A stretch of DNA of 49,375 bases from Akkermansiaceae bacterium (GTDB lineage: Bacteria > Verrucomicrobiota > Verrucomicrobiia > Verrucomicrobiales > Akkermansiaceae), in contig CAIVKO010000227.1 in NCBI GenBank assembly GCA_903906515.1, forward strand, positions 1-49,375, in the 5' to 3' direction. A program made the translations under genes and the position numbers. The notes under the pieces were generated by a model. That model searched no databases, was not told where the DNA came from, and worked only from the letters and a program-made list of their open reading frames with translations. Of the stretch, positions 40,864-49,069 are shown in pieces (the stretch's first letter is position 1; each line of letters starts with the position of its first letter).

Positions 40864-41760
40864 ATGGGCATTGCAGATCGTGATTATTACCGGAATCAAA
40901 GGCATGGCGGTGGCCTCACGTCACAGCTCCCTCCTGTGGTGAAGTGGCTTCTTATCTCCAATGCGGCGATTTTCATCCTAGACTATTTGATTCTTCCTAA
41001 AGTTTTCAACATGCCGATTGATGACCATGGCAACCCGTCCTTGGTGCAATGGGGGGCGTTTTCTGTGGATTCGGCAATCGGTGAGTTTCGTATTTGGGAG
41101 TTCGTGACCTTCCAGTTCCTTCATGGCAGCCTTGGACATGTATTGTTCAACTGCATCGGGCTTTACTTTTTCGGGCCTTGGATGGAGCGGTGGTGGGGAT
41201 CGTGGAAATTCCTCGGGTTCTATCTGCTTTGCGGGTGTGCCGGAGCTGCGTTTTTCACACTGCTCGCATTCGCCGGAGTGTTGCCGATGGATATGCAGTC
41301 GAGTTTGGTCGGTGCTTCGGCCGGTATTTATGGAATTCTCATTGGAGTGGCGTTTATCGCACCGGGCCTGCGCGTCGCCTTGCTTTTTCCACCGATTGAA
41401 CTTTCGATACGTCAGCTCGCCATCGTATTGATGGTTTTCTCGGTGGGCGCGATCCTGCTTAAAATCGGTGGCAACGAAGGTGGCGAGGCCGGGCACCTTG
41501 GCGGAGCGATCTTGGGATTCATCCTGATGCGTTATCCATGGTTGTTAGGCGGGTCACCGCGGTTCATACCTATGATCGAGCGCTCGGAACGGGCACCCGT
41601 AGATGCTAAATTGCGACCTCGTGCCGAACTCCAACTGCACGATGATCCGGAGGTGGATGCCATTTTGGATAAGATTTCCAGCGAGGGTTTTCAGAGTCTC
41701 ACCCAATCCGAGCGCGACACGCTCCGCATCGCAGCCGAACGCCATAATTCCAAGCCATGA
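40864..41760 (+). CDS. Rhomboid family intramembrane serine protease
   Basis: 298 residues. Six membrane helices are expected in about residues 25-230. Catalytic serine S152 lies in VGASAGIYG and the histidine H211 in EAGHLGGAILG, forming the Ser-His dyad. The conserved HGSLGHVLFNCIGLYFFG (about 88-105) follows the L1 loop. The C-terminal 70 residues are soluble and charged, ending in a helix. Rhomboids cleave membrane-spanning segments; the substrate is unknown. Its stop overlaps the mazG start (ATGA). Confidence 0.93.
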   Translation: MGIADRDYYRNQRHGGGLTSQLPPVVKWLLISNAAIFILDYLILPKVFNMPIDDHGNPSLVQWGAFSVDSAIGEFRIWEFVTFQFLHGSLGHVLFNCIGLYFFGPWMERWWGSWKFLGFYLLCGCAGAAFFTLLAFAGVLPMDMQSSLVGASAGIYGILIGVAFIAPGLRVALLFPPIELSIRQLAIVLMVFSVGAILLKIGGNEGGEAGHLGGAILGFILMRYPWLLGGSPRFIPMIERSERAPVDAKLRPRAELQLHDDPEVDAILDKISSEGFQSLTQSERDTLRIAAERHNSKP

Positions 41761-42563
41761 ACGATTCCGAAATGATCGACAGCCCGGATGCCGGGCGGCA
41801 ACTCGCCCGTCTCAGGGCCATCATGCACCGCCTTCGCGCACCGGGTGGCTGCCCGTGGGATGCCGAGCAAACCCACGCATCGCTCGTTCCAAATCTCATC
41901 GAGGAAGCCTATGAAACGGTGGATACCATCCAACGGGGAGATATCGAGCATTTGAAGGAAGAACTGGGAGATCTGTTATTGCAGGTGGTTTTCCACAGCG
42001 AACTGGCAGAAGAGGCTGGAAATTTCAATCTCGATGACGTCGCACGCGGCATCAGCGACAAGCTGGTGCGCCGCCACCCCCATGTGTTCGCGCAAAGCTC
42101 CGCCACCACATCCGATGCCGTGCTCCGGCAATGGGATGAGATCAAACGCGCCGAAAAAGGCGATGGCGGAAAGCCCTACCTACACGGCGTCGGCAAGGGG
42201 CTTCCCGCTCTACTGCGTGCCGTGAAACTCCAGAAAAAAGCCGCTAAAGTCGGCTTTGATTGGCCGGATGAGTCTGGAGTGCTGGCCAAACTGCGCGAGG
42301 AACTCGATGAACTCGATGCGGCCGTTAGAACCGGCGACGCCACCGCCACCGAGGAGGAGATGGGCGACCTGTTATTTTCAGTGGTCAACCTGGCGCGTTT
42401 CCGCAAGGTCGATCCGGAAGTATTAATGGCAGCAGCTAACACCAAGTTCGAGACCCGCTTCGCCGCCATGGAACGGGATTTGAAACTACACGGACTGGAT
42501 TTGGAAAGTGCCACACCCGCGCGGATGGAAGAATCGTGGGAAGTTGCGAAAACCAAGGTCTGA
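41757..42563 (+). CDS. mazG: Nucleoside triphosphate pyrophosphohydrolase
   Basis: 268 residues with the two-domain MazG layout: first catalytic domain RLRAPGGCPWDAEQTHASL and LIEEAYETVDTI with LKEELGDLLLQVVFH (EExxE and ExxD motifs), second domain LREELDELDAAV and EEEMGDLLFSVVNLARF. MazG hydrolyses dNTPs and other NTPs to monophosphates and is thought to clean the nucleotide pool. It overlaps the rhomboid gene by 4 bp, so translation is coupled. Confidence 0.95.
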   Translation: MNDSEMIDSPDAGRQLARLRAIMHRLRAPGGCPWDAEQTHASLVPNLIEEAYETVDTIQRGDIEHLKEELGDLLLQVVFHSELAEEAGNFNLDDVARGISDKLVRRHPHVFAQSSATTSDAVLRQWDEIKRAEKGDGGKPYLHGVGKGLPALLRAVKLQKKAAKVGFDWPDESGVLAKLREELDELDAAVRTGDATATEEEMGDLLFSVVNLARFRKVDPEVLMAAANTKFETRFAAMERDLKLHGLDLESATPARMEESWEVAKTKV

Positions 42564-42575
42564 TAGATTGTTCAG

Positions 42576-42745
42576 GGCCTTTGTTAAAGAAGGCAGGGAC
42601 CGATCTCCGAGCGGTCCGGCATATGGAATGAGAATGCAGATGCCAATAAATTACTTGAAAATCATGTCCTCGACTTTCATTCACTATCCATCTTCATGGA
42701 CCGCTCGGAGAGACGGTCCATGCCATTTTCAAGACAGCCTCTCAG
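42576..42745. repeat. Palindromic repeat family B, copy 2
   Basis: Left arm GGCAGGGACCGATCTCCGAG (42591 onwards), right arm containing GGACCGCTCGGAGAGACGGT (42699 onwards), with right outer block AAGACAGCCTCTCA. The stop codon of the esterase gene (TGA on the minus strand, 42744-42742) is within the outer block. Confidence 0.75.
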
Positions 42746-43704
42746 GGAGTTTCCTGACTGGGCAGCCAGCCGTTTTCACCAAGCCAGAAGACGAGATCGC
42801 CAGCCCACGGATGGACGTTCTCGGCGTTGTTTCCCTTTCTTCCGTTGCCCAGGCCTATGCCATGCCTGCCTTTCTGATAGATGTGCAGATCGTATGGGAC
42901 CTTCGCCCGCATGAGCGCGCTGGCGAAACGCAGGGTGTTTTCCGGTGCCACGACAGTGTCCTCGCTCGTGGTCCAGATAAAGCAGGGCGGGGTGTCCTTG
43001 CTCACGTTCTCGTCGGTGGACAACCAGTCAACCAGTTTGGAATCCGGATTGTCACCTAACAAATTCTTTTTTGATCCGGCATGGCACACGCCGTCCCTCA
43101 TGCTGATGACCGGATAACAAAGGATGCCGAAATCCGGGCGCGAACTTTGTTTGTCCACGGGATCCGATGCAGTCGCGTCGCCTGCGTCATGGTGGACGAC
43201 GGCGGTGCTGGCAAGATGACCGCCCGCACTGCTGCCCATGATGCCGATGCGTTGCGGGTTGATTCCCCATTGGACGGCATTCATCCGGACCAGGCGGATC
43301 GCGCGCTGGGCATCATGGATCATCGCAGGGTGGTGGTATCCACTGCTTCCCAGACGGTATTTCAGCACGAAACATTCGATGCCGCGGGCGGTTAGGTAGT
43401 CAGCGTAGCCTTTGCCCTCATGCGGGGCGAGTCCCCCATATCCGCCGCCCGGGCAGATGACAATCGCTGTGCCATTCGACTTGGACTTATCTGGACTGAA
43501 CCTTGTGAGCGTGGGTATGTCCTGTGGCTTGTCTCCAAGCGATCCGGGAGCGTCACCCGCCCAAAGACGGATTGGGTCATCGGCCTTTGCTGTGGACATG
43601 GCGCTCAAGGTTATGAGGGATGCCGCCCCGATCAGGCGCAGTAATGATCTCTGGATACGGAAACCGGAATTCGGATCTAACAATGTATGGACCAAGTTTG
43701 TCAT
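42742..43704 (-). CDS. Secreted alpha/beta-hydrolase (esterase/acetylxylan esterase-like)
   Basis: 320 residues. A long N-terminal region ends in a signal-peptide-like segment (LLRLIGAASLITLSAMSTAKA, about residues 21-41). Hydrolase landmarks: an oxyanion motif CPGGGYGGL (about 84-92), the nucleophile serine in GIMGSSAGGHLAS (about 155-160), an acid in WTTSEDTVVAPEN, and the histidine in KGRHGIGL. This is the family of sugar ester hydrolases near CE-type acetyl esterases that often accompany polysaccharide breakdown in Verrucomicrobia. The start may be further inside, since the first 20 residues are unremarkable. Confidence 0.85.
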   Translation of the reverse strand: MTNLVHTLLDPNSGFRIQRSLLRLIGAASLITLSAMSTAKADDPIRLWAGDAPGSLGDKPQDIPTLTRFSPDKSKSNGTAIVICPGGGYGGLAPHEGKGYADYLTARGIECFVLKYRLGSSGYHHPAMIHDAQRAIRLVRMNAVQWGINPQRIGIMGSSAGGHLASTAVVHHDAGDATASDPVDKQSSRPDFGILCYPVISMRDGVCHAGSKKNLLGDNPDSKLVDWLSTDENVSKDTPPCFIWTTSEDTVVAPENTLRFASALMRAKVPYDLHIYQKGRHGIGLGNGRKGNNAENVHPWAGDLVFWLGENGWLPSQETP

Positions 43705-43744
43705 GAGCTGATGCTAGCATTGTTCGGACATACCGCAAGCATGT

Positions 43745-43922
43745 GGCGGGAAAACCGGTAGGGGGGCTACCCCTAAAGCCGGTAGGGCGCGCACGCTGCG
43801 GCGCGCCCACTTTCCCGCCGAATGGCGGTGCTAAAGCACGGTAAATGAACTGTATTAGAAACGTCTCACCCTCACGGGTAATCTGGGCGCGCCACGGCGA
43901 GCACGCCCTACCTGGGTCAGCC
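43745..43922. repeat. GC-rich palindromic region (family D), copy 1
   Basis: Contains several inverted blocks (GGCGGGAAA / TTTCCCGCC, ACCGGTAGGG, GGCGCGC / GCGCGCC) and ends with AACGTCTCACCCTCACGGG (43860 on) and GCACGCCCTACC. A related region lies at 46495-46625. It stretches up to the glycosyltransferase stop at 43923. No gene is seen. Confidence 0.5.
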
Positions 43923-44891
43923 CTAGCCACGCTTCCACTTCCCCAATCGTCCGCACCAACCATCCCTCACGGCCTCCCACACGAGCGACAGTCGCTGCGT
44001 GCCGTCTATCCTTGCAGTGACCAGTGCGTAGGTAATAGCCATCGAGAGCGCTTTGATAGCTCCCGATTGCCGCCGCTTGAGCCACACCATGTTGCGCACC
44101 TTGTAGTAGAGTTTCCAATCCGCCAGCCCGCGTTCAAAGAAGAGGCTTTTTCCGAACAATGTTAGATGGACGAGGTTGACCGGTCCCGGGTGGTCGAGGA
44201 TAGAAAGCACCGCCGCTTCCTGAGTGAATCCAGCTTGCTCGAATCGCCAAGGGTATTCCTCATCCTCACCACGGATGAACAGATCGCCGTTGACCGGCCC
44301 TACCGACTCCCACACCTTGTGTGGAAGCAGTGCTCCCGTCCAGATGATCCGGGTTTTGATGAAGTTTCCGGACGGCATATCCTCCATCGAATCCACCAGC
44401 CTCCAGCCACCTGCTCCGTCGGTAACCTGAAGCGGCCAGGTGAAACGATGAGTCATTGGATCGATCTGCATCGAGTGCCTGACCACATCCGGATTCCATG
44501 CATCGCCTAGCAATTGTTCTAGCGCATCCGGACGCGGCCATGAATCGTCGTCCAGAATCCACACTGCATCGGATCCCTTCGCGAATGCCAGATCCATCGA
44601 TTCCTCCACGCCACCTGCATTACCGAGGTTTTCCCGCATCCGGTGAACGATGAGTGGGAAGGGGAGATCTAGCAAGTTCTCCAGCGCTGACACTGTATCG
44701 TCCGATGACACATTGTCGGCCACCACCACCAGATCCGGCGGACGCGTCTGTGCGGCCAACGCCCGCACGCACACCACAGCGGTGGCAGCACGGTTCATCG
44801 TCGCAAAGACGGCGGAGATTCGCAGTTCTGTAGCGGCGGTCTGTGACCGTCGCTGATTTTCATGACTGATGATGGAGTTTCTGGATTTCAT
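43923..44891 (-). CDS. Family 2 glycosyltransferase (rhamnosyltransferase-like), N-terminus from repeat
   Basis: 322 residues as read from ATG 44891. The GT-A core starts at RISAVFATMNR (about residue 24-34), which is where such proteins normally begin. It has ALAAQTRPPDLVVVADNVSSD, the DDD metal/nucleotide motif in VWILDDDSWPRPDALEQLLG and the acceptor motif RGEDEEYPWRFEQAGF. The codons before residue 24 are translated from palindromic repeat copy 3 (44828-44926). No better start exists: the next in-frame ATG would remove the first beta strand. It probably adds a sugar in surface polysaccharide assembly and is downstream of another GT2 gene in the same direction. Confidence 0.85.
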   Translation of the reverse strand: MKSRNSIISHENQRRSQTAATELRISAVFATMNRAATAVVCVRALAAQTRPPDLVVVADNVSSDDTVSALENLLDLPFPLIVHRMRENLGNAGGVEESMDLAFAKGSDAVWILDDDSWPRPDALEQLLGDAWNPDVVRHSMQIDPMTHRFTWPLQVTDGAGGWRLVDSMEDMPSGNFIKTRIIWTGALLPHKVWESVGPVNGDLFIRGEDEEYPWRFEQAGFTQEAAVLSILDHPGPVNLVHLTLFGKSLFFERGLADWKLYYKVRNMVWLKRRQSGAIKALSMAITYALVTARIDGTQRLSLVWEAVRDGWCGRLGKWKRG

Positions 44892-44926
44892 GGTTTCCTG
44901 CGACGGTCATAGACCGCCGCTACAAG
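44828..44926. repeat. Palindromic repeat family A, copy 3
   Basis: Left arm CTGTAGCGGCGGTCTGTGAC, right arm CGACGGTCATAGACCGCCGC followed by TACAAG. The arms are almost perfectly complementary (about 24 of 25). Its right end supplies the TAG stop of the upstream glycosyltransferase (44922-44920, minus strand), and its body contains the ATG (44891) and early codons of the next gene. Confidence 0.85.
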
Positions 44927-45738
44927 GATTTCAAAATCAGCTTCCAAGCACGGGCCACCAGCCACAGCACTCCATCGACCAGACCGTTTAAATATGGATC
45001 TTCAAAAAGTGTGATTCCATAAGCCCGGCGGATGGCGCGGGACTCCACATGCTGGCGTTCGGCCGCGAGAGCGTTTTCCATGTCGCGGGTCTTTCCCAGA
45101 TGGCGTTGCGAAGCGTTTTCTCCATGCATCCGGAAATCTGCCACATTCACCGGTACGTGCTCGAACCGCTTTCCATCCGCATCGAGACGGGCGTAGAACT
45201 CGCCGTCCATCACGTAACGGAAATCTTTGCGCAAACGATGGCCCTTCTCAATGATCGTCGAGCATCTGTAAAATGCCGCAGTGGAGCCGATATAACAATG
45301 GTGGTGCACATGGACGAATCTCGACCACTTCGGAGCCTTCACATGCCGAAGAAAACCTCCTCTATCGTCGACAAAGTCCCAGTCGCCATAGATTACGTCA
45401 GCTGTGGATTTTTCCAAAAATCCAATCATTTCGGCTAGAGCACCTGGTTTCAGCCGGTCATCGGCATTGAGCCACATCACCCAGGCTCCCTTCGCCCGGT
45501 CGAAGCCCTTGTTGATTGCATCGGACATTCCTGTGTCTGGTTCCTGAATCCATGTCACGTGCGGAAATTCTGATGCTACTTTAGAACTTTCATCAGACGA
45601 TCCACCGTCAATCAACAGATGCTCAAGTGTCACACAAGGAGATGTCGTGTTTTTACGAATCTGCTCCGCCACGCTCTCGAGACAATCGCCAAGAAAGCGA
45701 CCGTAATTCAGATTCGGAGTAATGATGGTAAAGTGCAT
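44920..45738 (-). CDS. Family 2 glycosyltransferase
   Basis: 272 residues. GT-A fold start MHFTIITPNLNYGRFLGDCL, then LLIDGGSSDES, WIQEPDTGMSDAINKGFDRA and the metal-binding LNADDRLKPGALAEM (about residue 92-95). Later motifs include DVIYGDWDF and RKDFRYVMDGEFYARL. Such enzymes transfer single sugars to lipid-linked or polysaccharide acceptors. A hydrophobic C-terminus (VDGVLWLVARAWKLILK) could associate with the membrane. The stop codon comes from repeat copy 3, and the second GT2 gene follows. Confidence 0.92.
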   Translation of the reverse strand: MHFTIITPNLNYGRFLGDCLESVAEQIRKNTTSPCVTLEHLLIDGGSSDESSKVASEFPHVTWIQEPDTGMSDAINKGFDRAKGAWVMWLNADDRLKPGALAEMIGFLEKSTADVIYGDWDFVDDRGGFLRHVKAPKWSRFVHVHHHCYIGSTAAFYRCSTIIEKGHRLRKDFRYVMDGEFYARLDADGKRFEHVPVNVADFRMHGENASQRHLGKTRDMENALAAERQHVESRAIRRAYGITLFEDPYLNGLVDGVLWLVARAWKLILKSL

Positions 45739-45760
45739 GGGTGAGTGAAGCTCTATATCT

Positions 45761-46192
45761 TCAGCCCTTCAGCCATTCGAATTCCAGATTTGGAAACGAA
45801 CGAAACCCTCCATCGAAGGAAGACAGTCGGTAACCTGCGGTTTCAGACCAGGCTGCCAGCAGGGCATCCGTCCAAAGGTTCGGTGTTGGCACGCGGCCCG
45901 CCACGTTCTTTCTGAAACAAGCTTCGCCGGCACTTGTGGGGAGCCCGATGTCGAAAGTCCGCTCATCCGCTTCCATGGCATCCCAAGCCGCCAAGGCCAC
46001 GTCAGGATTCACAGGTGTGTTTTCCATCGCCTTGCGATTGGTTAGGAGGCGGAGTAACCCGAGTCTCACCGGCAGACAAAGTCCAACACTGCCTGCCTCC
46101 CGTTTTTCCCACCACTTCCATGCCGCAGCATGATGCACGTGACGTTCCACCATGATCGCGAAGACGACATTCACATCGACCAAGGTTTTCAT
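45761..46192 (-). CDS. PIN-domain toxin (VapC type), pair 2
   Basis: 143 residues. The PIN domain begins MKTLVDVNVVFAIMVERHVHH (D6), and has the typical PTPNLWTDALLAAWSE and LSSFDGGFRSF acidic motifs. At the second acidic position, where relatives have Glu or Gln (the P-x-T-E/Q-LGFLRLL motif), this protein reads PVRLGLLRLL, with Arg. Activity may therefore be altered. Its ATG overlaps the antitoxin stop by one base (TAATG). Confidence 0.87.
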   Translation of the reverse strand: MKTLVDVNVVFAIMVERHVHHAAAWKWWEKREAGSVGLCLPVRLGLLRLLTNRKAMENTPVNPDVALAAWDAMEADERTFDIGLPTSAGEACFRKNVAGRVPTPNLWTDALLAAWSETAGYRLSSFDGGFRSFPNLEFEWLKG

Positions 46193-46437
46193 TAGGATTT
46201 TTTAAGGTCCTCAGTTTCCAGCAAGGCCGCCAAGTCCTTGTTGCTTCTCGCGGGTATAGGCCTTCCGGATAGTCCCCCTATGGGTGGACGGGTCATGCGC
46301 CGCGATTCTGGAGGGGGCTCCACCACGGCCTTTTCCACAGCTGCAGTGAAAAACTCCTTCATCGTCAGGCCTTTTTGCACTGCCAAGGTCTTGACCTGCC
46401 TAAACAAGCTATCGGGTAATTCAATCGTCGTTCGCAC
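46192..46437 (-). CDS. Ribbon-helix-helix-like antitoxin, pair 2
   Basis: 81 residues from GTG 46437. The family start (VRTTIELPDSLFRQVKTLAV, then KGLTMKEFFTAAVEKAV) is typical of small antitoxins with a ribbon-helix-helix DNA-binding domain. The tail (RPPIGGLSGRPIPARSNKDL) would contact the toxin. An ATG at 46485 is in frame but adds unrelated residues and lies upstream of the promoter elements. Confidence 0.82.
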   Translation of the reverse strand: MRTTIELPDSLFRQVKTLAVQKGLTMKEFFTAAVEKAVVEPPPESRRMTRPPIGGLSGRPIPARSNKDLAALLETEDLKKS

Positions 46438-46442
46438 ACATA

Positions 46443-46472
46443 AATATGCGCATATCAATGGTTGGGTGTCAA
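46443..46472 (-). promoter_or_regulatory. Promoter and palindromic operator of toxin-antitoxin pair 2
   Basis: Minus strand TTGACA (46472-46467), 18 bp, CATATT (46448-46443). A perfect 12-bp palindrome ATATGCGCATAT (46444-46455) sits in and before the -10 and is a good autorepression site. The start codon GTG (46437) follows after 5 bp, so the mRNA should be leaderless. Confidence 0.6.
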
Positions 46473-46494
46473 GTAGGTAAATCAAACGTCTCAG

Positions 46495-46625
46495 TAACGT
46501 CTCACCCTCATGGGAAAAGTGGGCCGGGCGCGGCGACCCAGCCCTACCCTAAAAATGGTAGGGAGCGCACAGTTTTCCCGGGTAAAAGGTAGGGCGCTAC
46601 CGCCGGGAGCGCCGTGACAATGGCA
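46495..46625. repeat. GC-rich palindromic region (family D), copy 2
   Basis: Begins with AACGTCTCACCCTCATGGG, as in copy 1 (one base different), and contains several complementary blocks around CCCTACC / GGTAGGG and GGGAAAA / TTTTCCC. It lies between antitoxin 2 and the ligase-like gene. The rest of the gap to 46711 shows nothing recognisable. Confidence 0.5.
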
Positions 46626-46711
46626 AGTCATCGTAAGGCCGGAGCGTCTGAAAAGGTCACATCATTGACTTTCCTTTCGCGCGGTTCCCCCGGTGGTGGA
46701 ACCCACCTTCA

Positions 46712-48913
46712 TCATTCTTTCAATGGCACAACTCTCGCGCCCTTCAAGAATGTGATCTGCCGATCGAGATAATTGAGATACTCCGTGCGCTGGCTTGGCG
46801 TCACGTCCTTGGGCAGTTGGTTGCCAGATTGACCGACACGTTTTTTTGCTTCCATGAACAGGAAGAGTGCCGGTCCCGGTCTTCGTTTCGCCCAAGTCGC
46901 AACCGCCTGTTTTCCGATCAGCACGCCCGCCAGGTAATGGGCGCGAGAGCCGCCGGGAAGGGTCGATGCAAAGTTATAACATTTCAATGCACCTTTTGGG
47001 TTTCCGGCGGCTTGTCGCGCGATCCCGAGTTTCTCGTGGATCACAATGCGGGGTTCGCGCATGTCGGCGATGATCCAGTGCATTTCTCTAGCAGAACGTT
47101 CGATATGTTCGGCGGAAAGTTCCAGCGCTTTGAGAGCCGGTTCAGGATTTTCAGGATTCCATAATCGAAGCCCCTTTGCCAGATAGTGATTGGCGCAGAC
47201 AAAATGCACTCGGTAAGCGGGTTCCATCCCGCCCTGCAAGTGGATGGCCTTGGTAAAGGCATCCTCCGCTTCCGCGTCTCGGCGCATCTGTCCTAACAGT
47301 ATTGCGCTGTTGGCCACGTGCCCGGGATCAAACGGTTGGAGTCTGGCTGCCTCCTGATAGTCGTCCAGCGCCCGTTGCTCCGCATCCTTCAAATCATTTC
47401 CTTGCAGGGAAATCATGGTCTCCTGGAGGATACCCGCACGTTCCTGGTAGAATTCGGAATGTGGCCAGACTCGGATTGCCTCGGTGAGAGCGTCGATCCT
47501 AGATTCGGAGGAGCTGACCGCCAGCTTGCTGAAATAGCTCGGCCACAGGATCCAGGTGACCTGCGATCCTTTCCACGCCGCCGGTATAAGGCTGCATACG
47601 CAGATTAATCCGGCGATGCAAAGGAAGATCCTGGTAACTAGCGTTCGCATGCTCGGCGCGTGCTCGTTGGAGCGCGCCATCTGCCCCAGACAGATGCCTA
47701 ACAATAAAATTCCCGGCAGCAGGTGGAAGACAAAACTGAAGCACGACTGGATCAGCATGCCTACGAACGCAGCCAGCGCGCCCAAGCGCCAGGCATCCCT
47801 TCCATCCTTCTCTGCCGTCGATTTTTCAAAGAGCGCCCTCACGATCGCCGTGACGATGAACGTTCCAATCAGCCCGAGTAGTAGTCCGGCACCGATCAAA
47901 CCGTAATCCGTTGCAGCTTGCATAAACTCGTTGTGGACCATGTCCGGCCTGTGGGTGATGATGTCGCCGTTGGCTTTTCCATCCACAAAGGTAAAACACT
48001 CCCAACTGAAACTCCGGCTGCCTCCACCATTCATGGGATGCAGTCCGATGCAGGACATGGCAATCCCGAGGAAATAGAGGCGGCAGTTGTTATCCAGTAA
48101 TCCGGCGACGGTGGTATTGGCTGATTTCCTTGCTTCTTGTGCATCCTGCCAACCCATGAAGAGAAATGCTCCTATCGTAAGTCCTATCAAAGGTATTGCG
48201 ATCAGCATGGGGGCGAACCATTTCGACTCGCGGCGTTTGGCGATGATCAGGAAAACCGTTGCAAACACCCCGCAGCCTACCGCCGCTCCGAGGATGCCGC
48301 CCCGTGAGTGCGTGAACCATACCCCGGCCAATCCCGCCAGAGAGATCAGCCCCCACAGAACTCGTACAGGCAGTGAGTGCCTGCCAACCATGGCCGCCGC
48401 GCCGACCAACATCGACGACGCGATCAGATAGTTCGCAGCTTCGTTGTAGTGGGCGAAAAACCCAGAGATCATCGAAGGGGAAGACCGCGTACGGAAGATC
48501 GGTGAATAGGTGGGATCCACGATCTGCATGCCGATGACGATCAGGTTGACTAACAACAGCAGGGCGATACCCCAGACCAGGATTCGTTCAGCTCTGGCCT
48601 CCCCTGCGATGCCCCGAATGCTGATGAAGGCAGCAATAGCCCCACAGAGTAGCAAGAGGTCCGCCTGCCCGTATTCCGCCACTGGAGAGCTCCATGCTCG
48701 CCAGCCATACCACGCCGCAGTAAGCATCCCGAATCCAATGATCCAAAAATCCGTAGCAGCCTTACCCCGCCGACAAATCACCGGCAAAGCCGCAAGAACA
48801 GATATACCCAGCGCAAACATAGCTGGCCCCCACGACCAAGGCCGCGTCTGTGGACCGATCAGGACTGCTAGAACCAATGAAAAAACTAAAAAGATGGATG
48901 TGATGATGGGCAT
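46712..48913 (-). CDS. O-antigen ligase/polymerase-like membrane protein with TPR tail
   Basis: 733 residues. About eleven membrane helices fill residues 1-430. Between them is the Wzy_C/WaaL-type motif THSRGGILGAAVG (about 205-217) and a long periplasmic loop with HPMNGGGSRSF and DMVHNEFMQAATDYGLIGA (about 325-340), as in O-antigen ligases. The C-terminal 300 residues are soluble and helical, consistent with TPR units (YQEAARLQPFDPGHVANSAI, AEDAFTKAIHLQGGMEPAYR). Such proteins join or polymerise surface polysaccharides or glycosylate pilins. Polysaccharide use agrees with the two GT2 genes downstream. Pilin glycosylation is an alternative, given the pilus operon elsewhere in the window. Confidence 0.85.
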   Translation of the reverse strand: MPIITSIFLVFSLVLAVLIGPQTRPWSWGPAMFALGISVLAALPVICRRGKAATDFWIIGFGMLTAAWYGWRAWSSPVAEYGQADLLLLCGAIAAFISIRGIAGEARAERILVWGIALLLLVNLIVIGMQIVDPTYSPIFRTRSSPSMISGFFAHYNEAANYLIASSMLVGAAAMVGRHSLPVRVLWGLISLAGLAGVWFTHSRGGILGAAVGCGVFATVFLIIAKRRESKWFAPMLIAIPLIGLTIGAFLFMGWQDAQEARKSANTTVAGLLDNNCRLYFLGIAMSCIGLHPMNGGGSRSFSWECFTFVDGKANGDIITHRPDMVHNEFMQAATDYGLIGAGLLLGLIGTFIVTAIVRALFEKSTAEKDGRDAWRLGALAAFVGMLIQSCFSFVFHLLPGILLLGICLGQMARSNEHAPSMRTLVTRIFLCIAGLICVCSLIPAAWKGSQVTWILWPSYFSKLAVSSSESRIDALTEAIRVWPHSEFYQERAGILQETMISLQGNDLKDAEQRALDDYQEAARLQPFDPGHVANSAILLGQMRRDAEAEDAFTKAIHLQGGMEPAYRVHFVCANHYLAKGLRLWNPENPEPALKALELSAEHIERSAREMHWIIADMREPRIVIHEKLGIARQAAGNPKGALKCYNFASTLPGGSRAHYLAGVLIGKQAVATWAKRRPGPALFLFMEAKKRVGQSGNQLPKDVTPSQRTEYLNYLDRQITFLKGARVVPLKE

Positions 48914-48962
48914 GGCGTGGGTAAAAGCACTAAATAGAAAGCATGAAATCCGAAACGAATGG

Positions 48963-48988
48963 CTTGTAGCGGCGGTCTATGACCGACG
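48963..48988. repeat. Palindromic repeat family A, half copy
   Basis: CTTGTAGCGGCGGTCTATGA followed by CCGACG: one arm of the family A palindrome without a visible partner. It lies 50 bp upstream of the ligase-like gene. Confidence 0.7.
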
Positions 48989-49069
48989 TTGCCAGAGAAC
49001 CCATGTTGAGCTTGAAAATCCCTCCAATGGTCAATCTCTGCGTGCTTTTGACTCGAAGCCGCCCCACGG

